A stretch of 6,669 bases of DNA from positions 2,223 to 8,891 of the forward strand of contig DDZI01000010.1 in assembly GCA_002346305.1 (NCBI GenBank), read 5' to 3'. The notes under the pieces were generated by a model. That model was not told the DNA's origin. It searched no databases and saw only the letters and a list, made by a program, of their open reading frames with translations. The position numbers were made by a program, and so were the translations under genes. Positions 1 to 6,669 of the stretch are shown here, piece by piece (position 1 is the first letter of the stretch; each line of letters starts with the position of its first letter). The DNA is from Actinobacteria bacterium UBA3012. GTDB taxonomy: Bacteria > Actinomycetota > Actinomycetes > Nanopelagicales > Nanopelagicaceae.

Positions 1-677
1 GCCAGCCACACCTGACTGCGGTAATTACTGATGCACCTCTAACTATTAAAGAGATTCAATCACGACTTCGCGCTGGCGAAACAGCAGAAGAGTTAGCTGC
101 AACAACCGGTACTCCGATTGAAAAAATTGAGAGATTTGCTGGACCAATTATTCATGAACGAAATCACATCATCTCTCGCGCACTAGATACTGAAATTAAA
201 CGCAGTCGTAGTGGTGGAGTTCTTGGTGATGTAGTAGTTGAGCGCCTCGGTGCACGTGGCGTGGAAGCAACCAATCTTGATTGGAGCGCCTACCGACGCG
301 AAGATGGAGTTTGGACAATAAATCTTTCTTATCCGACTCGCGATGGGCATGCCAGCGCACAATGGGTCTTAGATTTAACACGTGGAACTTTAGCCGCTGA
401 AGATGATGGCGCACGTTGGATTTCGGGTGATGACCGTGCTCCGGTTGAAAAAGTGAAAGCCCAACTACCTGTTGATTTTGGAAGCGACCGTGAAGATTTT
501 CAAACGCGTCCTGCACGTGAAGTTCTTGAAGCTCGAGAGATTCGTGATGCTCCAAGACTTTCAGTTATTCGTGAGGAAGTTGAGCCAAACTCTGAAGCCA
601 GTGCAGATGGTGTTACCGGCCGCGCAAAAGTTCCAACTTGGGATGAGATTATGTTTGGAAAAAAGAGCGACGATTAA
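1..677 (+). CDS. sepH: SepH (DUF3071 family) cell-division protein, 5'-truncated by the window edge
   Basis: The first whole codon begins at base 3, and 224 residues plus a TAA stop are visible; the true start lies before the window. SepH is an actinobacterial cytoplasmic protein that binds FtsZ and stimulates its assembly at the septum. Visible residues about 12-50 (TIKEIQSRLRAGETAEELAA, then a GTPIEKIERFAGP turn) form the helix-turn-helix-like segment typical of the DUF3071 domain. After it comes the conserved stretch with VVVERLGARG, a tryptophan-containing TNLDWSAYRREDGVW and AQWVLDL. A charged, low-complexity linker (about 140-205) leads to the C-terminal VPTWDEIMFGKK, which matches the conserved tail I recall for this family. 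The gene must not be started at the internal ATG at 261, because the HTH lies upstream in the same frame. Its stop overlaps that of the converging phosphatase gene by 4 bases. The family call is by recalled similarity; the FtsZ role is family knowledge. Confidence 0.92.
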   Translation, partial: QPHLTAVITDAPLTIKEIQSRLRAGETAEELAATTGTPIEKIERFAGPIIHERNHIISRALDTEIKRSRSGGVLGDVVVERLGARGVEATNLDWSAYRREDGVWTINLSYPTRDGHASAQWVLDLTRGTLAAEDDGARWISGDDRAPVEKVKAQLPVDFGSDREDFQTRPAREVLEAREIRDAPRLSVIREEVEPNSEASADGVTGRAKVPTWDEIMFGKKSDD

Positions 678-711
678 TTTAGGTGACTTAAAAAAGGAAT
701 TAAACGCTCTT
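659..711 (-). terminator. Possible intrinsic terminator of the phosphatase gene, overlapping both coding ends
   Basis: Read on the minus strand, AAGAGCG (711-705) can pair with CGCTCTT (669-663). Inside this, TTAATT (703-698) can pair with AATTAA (679-674), across small internal loops of 1 and 4 bases. The outer stem is followed by a U-run, the complement of the six A at 659-664, two of which are used in the stem. No U-run follows in the plus direction, so sepH would not be terminated by it. The inner stem is all A/T and the apical loop is long (18 bases), so this is only a moderate candidate. Confidence 0.35.
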
Positions 712-1765
712 CATCGCTAAGTGCTCCATGGTGACCAACCATCGCAGATTCTTGAACTGCACGTGCTGGCTCAATAAGTGTTACATCTGAATTTGCAATC
801 AAAATTAAATCGCCCATTCGATTAAGCGCTTGTGATGACGTGGCTGTCCCAAATAACTTTGTATCCACGGCTTCTTGTTTACTAATAACTTGTGCTAAAT
901 CACCAAGTGCATCTTTCCAACGTGAGTCAGCATCTTTAATTGCCGCCTCATGTAGATAAATATGTCTGGCGCGAGGCTCTCCCCCAAGCAATAGGACTTC
1001 ATCACTCAAATGATTCAAAATGACTGGCTGCTCGCTATTTACCATTCCGTGATCAGCGGTTACCCACAACCTGGTTCCAGTCGGAAGATCTGAAATTAAC
1101 TGCCCAACGAAATGATCAATTGCCGAAAGTGCGGTTATCCATGAATCAGAACCCACACCATCTTTATGGCCGGCGACATCCACCTCATTTGAATATAGGT
1201 AAACAAATGCTGGGGCTTCTTTTAATGCATTTTTTAATTCATAACGCATGGAATCAAAATTGTTAGCGCCTCTAAAGATGGCACCTCGTAAAACTGCTTC
1301 AGTAAATCCGCTGCTTTCATAACGAGATGCAGAAATATTTGAAACATTTATCCCAGCCTGCATCGCGCGTTCAAAAAGTGTTGGCGTTGGTTGCCAGGTA
1401 CGAGCATCCACTCGAGCATCCCACTTAAGCGCGTTTAATAAACGATTGTTGCTGTATGGAATCCGCACTGTGTAGCCCAGCATTCCGTGCTCTCCTGGTA
1501 GTGAACCCAAACCAATTGAGGAGATACTTGTTGTCGTTGTCGCTGGAAATGATGTCTGCATTTGATGAGGTGAATTCATGGCACTCAAATTGGGTGCAAA
1601 TTCGCGATATTTCTCTAAGGCCAATAAACCCAATCCATCGATTAGGTAAAGAATTTCGCGCGCCCCGTTAGATTTAGAAAGGTCTAATAAGTTTTCAGTA
1701 TCAAGTCCCAATGTATTGAAAATTGAGGGGGTTATTTGCCACAAAGATTTATTCATTAGATTCAC
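674..1765 (-). CDS. Alkaline phosphatase superfamily protein (nucleotide pyrophosphatase/phosphodiesterase-like)
   Basis: This 363-residue protein has the two-metal hydrolase fold of the alkaline phosphatase/NPP superfamily. Expected metal and catalytic residues are visible in order: Asp43 in LIDGLG; a Thr cluster 76-79 in FPATTTTS, with Thr77 the best-aligned nucleophile relative to the following GSLPGEHGM; Asp196 and His200 in EVDVAGH; Asp238-His239 in TADHGM; and His345 in VGHHGAL. All are intact, so it is probably an active phosphodiesterase or phosphatase. The substrate cannot be told from sequence. There is no signal peptide or membrane segment, so it is probably cytoplasmic, unlike secreted PhoA. 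The start shown is GTG (1763-1765); an in-frame ATG three codons in (1754-1756) is equally possible, and neither has a good Shine-Dalgarno. The gene converges with sepH and diverges from parC. From memory, a phosphatase of this type often sits beside sepH in actinobacteria, which may hint at a shared role. Confidence 0.87.
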   Translation of the reverse strand: MNLMNKSLWQITPSIFNTLGLDTENLLDLSKSNGAREILYLIDGLGLLALEKYREFAPNLSAMNSPHQMQTSFPATTTTSISSIGLGSLPGEHGMLGYTVRIPYSNNRLLNALKWDARVDARTWQPTPTLFERAMQAGINVSNISASRYESSGFTEAVLRGAIFRGANNFDSMRYELKNALKEAPAFVYLYSNEVDVAGHKDGVGSDSWITALSAIDHFVGQLISDLPTGTRLWVTADHGMVNSEQPVILNHLSDEVLLLGGEPRARHIYLHEAAIKDADSRWKDALGDLAQVISKQEAVDTKLFGTATSSQALNRMGDLILIANSDVTLIEPARAVQESAMVGHHGALSDEERLIPFLSHLN

Positions 1766-1788
1766 TTTACAACAATGGATAAGAATTC

Positions 1789-1811
1789 CCTTCTTGCGCG
1801 TGGCAAGCAGG
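1789..1811. repeat. Imperfect inverted repeat (candidate operator or leader hairpin)
   Basis: The left arm CCTTCTTGC (1789-1797) and right arm GCAAGCAGG (1803-1811) are complementary at 8 of 9 positions, around a 5-base centre GCGTG. It lies 33 bases upstream of the parC ATG and 23 bases upstream of the phosphatase GTG. It could be a repressor-binding palindrome or a hairpin in the parC leader. No U-run follows on either side, so a terminator is unlikely. Confidence 0.4.
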
Positions 1812-1829
1812 TAAAAGCCAGGTATTCAC

Positions 1830-1835
1830 GAGAGA
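1830..1835 (+). promoter_or_regulatory. Likely ribosome binding site of parC
   Basis: GAGAGA lies 9 bases before the ATG at 1845. It is a modest purine-rich Shine-Dalgarno match, but it supports that ATG over later in-frame ATGs, which would cut into the conserved N-terminal core. Confidence 0.45.
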
Positions 1836-1844
1836 ATTGCGCTC

Positions 1845-3368
1845 ATGCCTCCTGCAAAAACCAAGAGCTCTAAAGCCAGCAAAGCAAGACAGCCGACCCT
1901 TCCACCGGGGCCAGGCAAAATCGTAGATATTGATGTCTTCAGCGAGATGTCTGAATCCTTTTTGGAGTACGCGTACTCAGTTATCTATGCGCGCGCTCTT
2001 CCAGATGCACGTGATGGTTTAAAGCCGGTACACCGCCGAATTTTGCACCAGATGTCAGAGATGGGACTTCGCCCAGATCGTGGACATGTAAAGAGCGCTC
2101 GTGTTGTTGGCGAAGTAATGGGAAAGTTGCACCCCCACGGAGATACCGCAATTTATGATGCATTAGTTCGAATGGCCCAACCATTCTCAATGCGTTTAAC
2201 GATGATTGATGGACATGGAAACTTTGGATCACTTGATGCCGGTCCTGCTGCAATGCGTTACACCGAAGCCCGACTTGGTGCAGCAGCCATGGCGATGGTT
2301 GGCGAAAGTGATGAAGATACCGTTGATTTCTCCGGCAACTATGACGGACAGATTCAAGAGCCACGAGTACTTCCATCCGCATTGCCAAACCTTTTAATTA
2401 ATGGCGCAACTGGAATTGCGGTGGGTATGGCTACCAATATGGCACCGCACAATGTCGGTGAAATGGTCGCGGCAACCTGTGCTTTGATTGAAAATCCAAA
2501 TGCCACATTAAAATCTTTGATGAAGTTAGCACCAGGTCCAGATTTTCCAACTGGCGGGCAGATAGTTGACCAAGAAGGAATTTTGGAAGCATATGAAACC
2601 GGACGGGGTTCTTTCAAAATTAGAGCCACTGTCAGCATGGAAAAAGTCAGTGCCCGCCGGCAAGGAATAATTGTTACCGAATTGCCATATAACACTGGAC
2701 CAGAAAAGGTAGTTGAGAAGATCGCTGATCTTGTTAAAGCCAAAAAGATTCAGGGAATCTCAGACATCATCGATCTATCTGATGGCCAACATGGAACCCG
2801 GATCGTCATTGAAGCAAAAACTGGATATGAGACCCAAGATATCTTGAATGATCTATACCGGCTGACTCCAATGGAAGAGACTTTTTCAATTAATGCTGTT
2901 GCCTTGGTAAATGGCCAGCCAAAAACTTTGTCATTAAAGGAGTTATTGCAGGTTTACATTGATCACCGAATCAGCGTCGTAACCCGTAGGTCAAAGCACC
3001 GCCGCTTAAAAGCCACCGATAGATTGCATATTGTTGAAGGCTTGCTACGAGCCATCATTGATATCGACAAGATCATCAAATTAATTCGTGAAAGTGATGA
3101 TGCAGATGCTGCCAGAAAGAAATTGATTTCCAATTACAAACTTTCTGAGATCCAAGCCAATTACATTTTGGATATGCCTTTGCGCCGTCTGACTAAATTC
3201 TCCCGGATCGAACTTGACAGTGAAGAAAAAGAGCTCAAAGCAATTATTGCCGGATTAAACAAGTTGCTTAAAGATCCTGAGGCGGTTCGTACTGCAGTTG
3301 CCGATGAATTAAAGGCACAGGCAAAAATCTTTGCAACTCCCCGGAAAACCAGATTAGGCGTTAAGTAA
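1845..3368 (+). CDS. parC: DNA topoisomerase IV subunit A (ParC), lacking the C-terminal beta-pinwheel domain
   Basis: ParC is the DNA-cleaving subunit of type IIA topoisomerase IV, which works with ParE to decatenate replicated chromosomes. The cleavage core is complete. A Lys-rich tail (1-24) precedes the winged-helix region, with ARALPDARDGLKPVHRRI at 49-66. The quinolone-determining segment HPHGDTAIYDALVRMAQPFS has Thr101 and Asp105 at the positions equivalent to E. coli GyrA Ser83 and Asp87. The catalytic pair is Arg138-Tyr139 in AMRYTEARL. Tower and coiled-coil/C-gate segments follow, ending with ILDMPLRRLTKFSRIELDSE (441-460). The segment matches actinobacterial ParC more closely than GyrA, and its partner parE is nearby. 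The protein ends at residue 507, just after FATPRKTRL, where relatives such as Streptomyces ParC (about 820 residues) run into the pinwheel. Downstream DNA encodes an intact opposite-strand gene, so this is not a simple frameshift. The last 15 bases overlap the MFS gene. Confidence 0.94.
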   Translation: MPPAKTKSSKASKARQPTLPPGPGKIVDIDVFSEMSESFLEYAYSVIYARALPDARDGLKPVHRRILHQMSEMGLRPDRGHVKSARVVGEVMGKLHPHGDTAIYDALVRMAQPFSMRLTMIDGHGNFGSLDAGPAAMRYTEARLGAAAMAMVGESDEDTVDFSGNYDGQIQEPRVLPSALPNLLINGATGIAVGMATNMAPHNVGEMVAATCALIENPNATLKSLMKLAPGPDFPTGGQIVDQEGILEAYETGRGSFKIRATVSMEKVSARRQGIIVTELPYNTGPEKVVEKIADLVKAKKIQGISDIIDLSDGQHGTRIVIEAKTGYETQDILNDLYRLTPMEETFSINAVALVNGQPKTLSLKELLQVYIDHRISVVTRRSKHRRLKATDRLHIVEGLLRAIIDIDKIIKLIRESDDADAARKKLISNYKLSEIQANYILDMPLRRLTKFSRIELDSEEKELKAIIAGLNKLLKDPEAVRTAVADELKAQAKIFATPRKTRLGVK

Positions 3369-4604
3369 ACGAAGCCGTCCGACTGCTTTAAAAAGTAGAA
3401 AAGCAACTGGCAAAGTAACAAGTGCGCACAACCACCCGTAACTTAAAAAGGCAATAATCAATCCGGCAATTGCACCACCAAGTGCTCCGCCGCTATTCAT
3501 CAATAAATCAGATAGACCTTGTGAGGCAGCCTTGCCTTCTAATGGAACAGATTCAGCTAATAATGTAGAACCGGCGATCATCGTCATCGACCATCCGAGG
3601 CCGAGCAAAAATAAGCCGACTCCCAATTGGAAAACTGCATCTGCATAGGCCAAACCCGAAATCAGAGCGGCCAAAAGCAAAATTAGCGCACCTAAAATAA
3701 TAGTTTTTTCGCGGCCAATTTGATCGGTTAGCTTTCCAATTAGTGGTGAGAAGGCAAACATGCCAAGCACATGCACGCTAATTACTAAGCCGATTAGTCG
3801 TAGTTCTACATCAACATGTCCCATATGAACTGGAGTCATCACCATGATAGTAACCATCGCGATATGACCGATCACAACAGAGGTCAAACCAAGTAATGCT
3901 CTAGGTTCTGTCCTAACTATTTTGAAAGCGGCCCGAGTCTTTACCGCCTTTTGAGTAACATCAATATCGGCTTCGGTGCGAGCCAAAAGATAAGGATCAG
4001 GTTTCAGAAAAATTAAGATTAATGTTGCTGCCAAAGTTAGAGTAATTACGGCAACCAAATATGGTCCAACTAACCTTGGGAAACCAAGTTTTTCGGCAAC
4101 TGCTCCCGCAGGTTCCATCAAATTTGGACCTAATACTGAACCAACTGTTGATGCCCAGACCACAAGCGAGAGATCTCTCGCCCGGTTTTCATCAGTGGCT
4201 AAATCAATTGCACCAAATCTTGCTTGATATCCGGCTGCAGATGCGCCACCAATCATGGCGGCACCAAGCAAGATCATAAAAAATAAATTATTAATTCCGC
4301 CGATCAATGCAAAGGTGGCCCCTAAGGCACCCACTAAATATCCAGTGCTTAAAGCTCTACGCCTTCCACCAAGTGCAGTCCATTTAGCTAGTGGTAACGC
4401 CAAAAGTGCTGCACCAACAACAGTTGAAGTTTGCACAAATCCAGCAAGTGCTTCTGATCCGGTAATTTGTACAACTAGAAGTGATCCGGCGGCAAAAGTT
4501 CCGGTAACGCCTAAGCCAGAGAGAGTTTGAGCCCCCGAAAGAACTCGCAAGCTTTTCTTTTGAATTACTGCAATCTCGCCTGCGCCTAAATGATTGCTGG
4601 TCAT
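3354..4604 (-). CDS. MFS transporter, 12 transmembrane helices, probable exporter
   Basis: This 416-residue integral membrane protein has about twelve hydrophobic helices in two halves. They lie near 27-48, 55-74, 87-102, 107-126, 145-165, 180-200, 236-258, 269-290, 301-319, 325-345, 365-385 and 387-405. A charged cytoplasmic loop (about 201-235) separates the halves. The loop between helices 8 and 9 carries a motif A-like GKLTDQIGREKTIILG, and the helix 2-3 loop has the related GGRRRALSTG; both are typical of the major facilitator superfamily. A drug- or metabolite-export role is the usual guess for this architecture, but no residue shows the substrate. The ATG follows the parE stop by only 2 bases, and I see no Shine-Dalgarno, so translation is probably coupled to parE. 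The 3' end overlaps parC by 15 bases, tail to tail. Length and topology indicate an intact gene. Confidence 0.9.
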   Translation of the reverse strand: MTSNHLGAGEIAVIQKKSLRVLSGAQTLSGLGVTGTFAAGSLLVVQITGSEALAGFVQTSTVVGAALLALPLAKWTALGGRRRALSTGYLVGALGATFALIGGINNLFFMILLGAAMIGGASAAGYQARFGAIDLATDENRARDLSLVVWASTVGSVLGPNLMEPAGAVAEKLGFPRLVGPYLVAVITLTLAATLILIFLKPDPYLLARTEADIDVTQKAVKTRAAFKIVRTEPRALLGLTSVVIGHIAMVTIMVMTPVHMGHVDVELRLIGLVISVHVLGMFAFSPLIGKLTDQIGREKTIILGALILLLAALISGLAYADAVFQLGVGLFLLGLGWSMTMIAGSTLLAESVPLEGKAASQGLSDLLMNSGGALGGAIAGLIIAFLSYGWLCALVTLPVAFLLFKAVGRLRLLNA

Positions 4605-4606
4605 TT

Positions 4607-6669
4607 CTATACGTCGATACGTTCTAAATCAATCTGATTAGTACCAATAAAATCGCGACGCGGTGCAACTTCATTGCCCATTAACAATTCAAAGATCTCT
4701 TCCGCTTTTGCCGCATCTTTAATAGAGATTCGGCGGAGCGTGCGTTTGGTTGGATCCATTGTGGTCTCTCGCAATTGGTCAGCATCCATTTCGCCCAAAC
4801 CTTTGTAACGTTGAATTGGTTCACGCCAACGCTTTCCATCTTTTTCTAGGCTCTTTAAATGTTTTTTCATCTCATCATCTGAGAAGGTGTACTGGAAATC
4901 GCCACGTTTTGCACCAACTAATTCGATTCGGTGCAAAGGAGGTACTGCTGCAAATACTCGACCGTCATCAATCAGTGGGCGCATGTAACGAAATAGCAGA
5001 GTCAGTAGTAAGCAGCGAATATGTGCACCGTCAACATCCGCATCAGACATCAAGATAATTCGGCCATAACGAGCTTGATCTAAATCAAAGGACCTGCCTG
5101 ATCCGGCGCCAATTACCTGGATGATTGATGCGCATTCAGAGTTATCGAGCATCGCTGATAGCGAAGCTTTTTGAACATTCAAAATCTTTCCACGAATTGG
5201 CAGCAAGGCTTGGAACTCAGAGTTACGTGCAGATTTTGCGGTACCAAGTGCTGAATCGCCCTCAACAATAAATAGTTCAGTATGTTCGACTTCATCTGAT
5301 CGACAATCTGAGAGTTTGGCTGGCAAGGAAGAAGATTCAAGAGCGTTCTTACGACGTTGCACATCTTTATGTGCGCGTACTGAAACCCGAGTTTTGGCAG
5401 CACCGGCAACTTTTTCTAAAATCAAACGAGATTGCACTTTGCTGCCGCGGGCTGCAAAGTAACGAGTAAGTTCTTTCGAGATTACTGCAGCCACAATTTT
5501 GGTAGCAGCAGCAGTTCCTAAAATCTCTTTAGTCTGACCTTCAAATTGTGGCTCTGACATTCGAACCGTTACAACCGATGTTAAACCTTCAAGGACATCA
5601 TCCTTAATTACATCAGCCTCGTTGTTCTTAAGCGTCTTAGTTGCACGAAGTGCGTCATTAAATGCTTTGGTGATAGCGCGCTCAAAGCCTTGAACATGTG
5701 CCCCGCCCTTAGGTGTAGCAATAATATTTACAAAGCTCGACATGGTGTTCTCATAGCCATTGCCCCATTGCAGCGCGATATCAACGTCCATCTCACGGCT
5801 AACCTCTGTTGGCATCATGTGACCTTTTTCGTCAAGCACCGGAACCGTTTCGGTATATTCACCTGAGCCTGAAAGTCTAATTACCTCACCAATTGGATCA
5901 TCGGGGCGCAAGAAAGAACAGAACTCGGAGATGCCGCCTTTGTGAAAGAATTTCTCTGAACTCTTTGTCTTGCTCCGATTATCGTTTACGGTGAGCGTTA
6001 GCCCAGGCACTAAATAAGAAGTTTGACGGGCGCGAGCGTGAATATCTTCAATTGCAAGTTCGGCCTCTTTCAGAAATATCTGACGATCTGCCCACCACTT
6101 GATTCGTGTGCCAGTTACCTTTGTACTAACTTTTCCAATAACTCTAAGCCCTGAAGATTCAGTGAACAAAGCCTTTGGGTCGTCGCCCTCAAAAATTCCC
6201 GCATTGCCGCGTTGAAATGACATCCAATAAATTTTTCCATTACGATCAACTTCTACATCTAGCCTTGAAGCAAGCGCATTAACTACAGATGCACCAACAC
6301 CGTGCAATCCTCCGGAGGCAGCATATGAGCCGCCGCCAAATTTTCCACCAGCATGCAACTTGGTCATAACAACTTCGACGCCAGTTAGACCAGTCTTTGG
6401 CTCTTTATCAACTGGGATCCCACGACCATCATCGTGTACTTCGACCGAGCCATCTGATTCCAGATTAATTTCAATGTTCTTGCAGTGTCCAGCGAGAGCT
6501 TCATCTACCGAGTTATCAATAATCTCCCAGAGGCAGTGCATGAGCCCGCGGGAATCAGTTGTTCCGATATACATTCCAGGGCGCTTGCGTACTGCATCTA
6601 AACCTTCAAGGACCGCAAGATCTTTGGCGTTATAGCCATTCTCAGTAGTTGATGCAAGATCGTCGGTAG
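4607..6669 (-). CDS. parE: DNA topoisomerase IV subunit B (ParE), 5'-truncated by the window edge
   Basis: ParE is the ATPase subunit that drives strand passage with ParC. 686 residues plus a TAG stop are visible, numbered here from the first whole codon at 6667. The reading frame continues through the edge: NAKDLAVLEGLDAVRKRPG precedes the ATG at 6572-6574, so that ATG is internal. The GHKL ATPase domain shows WEIIDNSVDEALAGH (Glu48, Asn52), Asp79 in DDGRGIP, GLHGVGASVVNAL, and the transducer QTKEILG with Lys380. The TOPRIM domain shows EGDSALGTAK (Glu469) and SDADVDGAHIR (Asp542, 544, 546), all metal-binding residues intact, then RYKGLGEMDADQL. EGDSALG, in place of the EGDSAGG of most GyrB and E. 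coli ParE, is what I recall for actinobacterial ParE. The C-terminus ends normally at DLERIDV, and only a few N-terminal residues should be missing. The gene is transcribed leftward, directly into the MFS gene. Confidence 0.96.
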   Translation of the reverse strand, partial: TDDLASTTENGYNAKDLAVLEGLDAVRKRPGMYIGTTDSRGLMHCLWEIIDNSVDEALAGHCKNIEINLESDGSVEVHDDGRGIPVDKEPKTGLTGVEVVMTKLHAGGKFGGGSYAASGGLHGVGASVVNALASRLDVEVDRNGKIYWMSFQRGNAGIFEGDDPKALFTESSGLRVIGKVSTKVTGTRIKWWADRQIFLKEAELAIEDIHARARQTSYLVPGLTLTVNDNRSKTKSSEKFFHKGGISEFCSFLRPDDPIGEVIRLSGSGEYTETVPVLDEKGHMMPTEVSREMDVDIALQWGNGYENTMSSFVNIIATPKGGAHVQGFERAITKAFNDALRATKTLKNNEADVIKDDVLEGLTSVVTVRMSEPQFEGQTKEILGTAAATKIVAAVISKELTRYFAARGSKVQSRLILEKVAGAAKTRVSVRAHKDVQRRKNALESSSLPAKLSDCRSDEVEHTELFIVEGDSALGTAKSARNSEFQALLPIRGKILNVQKASLSAMLDNSECASIIQVIGAGSGRSFDLDQARYGRIILMSDADVDGAHIRCLLLTLLFRYMRPLIDDGRVFAAVPPLHRIELVGAKRGDFQYTFSDDEMKKHLKSLEKDGKRWREPIQRYKGLGEMDADQLRETTMDPTKRTLRRISIKDAAKAEEIFELLMGNEVAPRRDFIGTNQIDLERIDV

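Larger units (their letters stand above)
1766..1844. promoter_or_regulatory. Divergent intergenic region between the phosphatase gene and parC
   Basis: These 79 bases separate two gene starts facing away from each other, so promoters for both must lie here or just inside the genes. I could not pick a convincing -35/-10 pair for either direction. A TTTACA at 1766-1771 and an AT-rich GGATAAGAATT at 1777-1787 are the most promoter-like strings, but their spacing is not canonical. The region is inferred from gene layout rather than from clear motifs. Confidence 0.45.

Noticed and set aside
261..263. Start of sepH at GTG/ATG-like codons around 261
   Set aside because: The codon at 261 is ATG-free in the conserved sense: the frame is open back to base 3 and the upstream part encodes the family's HTH region, so this is an internal position of a truncated gene.
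1981..2388. Long open frames antisense to parC, and similar ones opposite parE and the MFS gene (4061-4279, 4255-4530, 4750-5058, 6360-6635)
   Set aside because: They lie wholly inside strongly conserved genes, have no recognisable domains or ribosome binding sites, and their composition looks like the reverse reading of the real genes.
3366..3368. The parC stop as a frameshift or sequencing error hiding a longer ParC
   Set aside because: No pinwheel-like coding sequence follows in any plus-strand frame after 3368. The DNA encodes a complete 12-helix MFS protein on the other strand instead.
1845..3368. Naming the A subunit gyrA (and the B subunit gyrB)
   Set aside because: Core motifs such as HRRILHQMSEMGLRPDRG and LDMPLRRLTKFSRIEL, and the ParE EGDSALG signature, match the actinobacterial topoisomerase IV type. 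Actinobacterial gyrase genes normally sit by dnaA/recF, which is not seen here.
3383..3398. Small hairpin CTGCTT-TAAA-AAGTAG as a parC terminator
   Set aside because: The stem is only 6 pairs including a G-U, lies within MFS coding sequence, and has no U-run after it in the plus direction.
6572..6574. ATG as the parE start
   Set aside because: The same frame continues upstream with the conserved LEGLDAVRKRPG that precedes MYIG in GyrB/ParE proteins, and it is open to the window edge.

Overview
The window looks like a piece of chromosome from a low-GC, streamlined actinobacterium. Three things point that way. The left-end gene is sepH, a cell-division gene known only from Actinobacteria. The two topoisomerase genes closely resemble the actinobacterial (Streptomyces-type) topoisomerase IV pair rather than gyrase. 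Base composition is well below that of typical high-GC actinobacteria (roughly low-to-mid 40s % GC by eye), and genes are packed with overlaps. Freshwater planktonic lineages such as acI/Nanopelagicales would fit, but this genus-level guess is an inference.

Layout, left to right. Bases 1-677 (+) hold the 3' part of sepH. It meets, tail to tail, a cytoplasmic alkaline-phosphatase-superfamily gene at 674-1765 (-); the two stop codons share a TTAA. A 79-base divergent intergenic region (1766-1844) carries an imperfect palindrome. Next is parC (1845-3368, +), the topoisomerase IV A subunit. It meets, again tail to tail and with a 15-base overlap, a 12-helix MFS transporter gene at 3354-4604 (-). 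The MFS gene starts 2 bases after the stop of parE (4607 to beyond the right edge, -), so parE and the MFS gene form one transcription unit read leftward. No stretch of more than 80 bases is free of genes. I saw no RNA genes, mobile elements or CRISPR.

How the genes fit together. ParC and ParE assemble into the heterotetrameric type IIA topoisomerase that unlinks daughter chromosomes, and SepH stimulates FtsZ ring assembly. The window therefore mixes chromosome segregation and division functions with a transporter and a phosphohydrolase of unknown substrate. The most notable feature is that ParC stops right after its DNA-gate/C-gate core: the whole C-terminal beta-pinwheel is missing, and the converging MFS gene occupies the DNA where it would be. 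I did not find a novel multi-gene system here.
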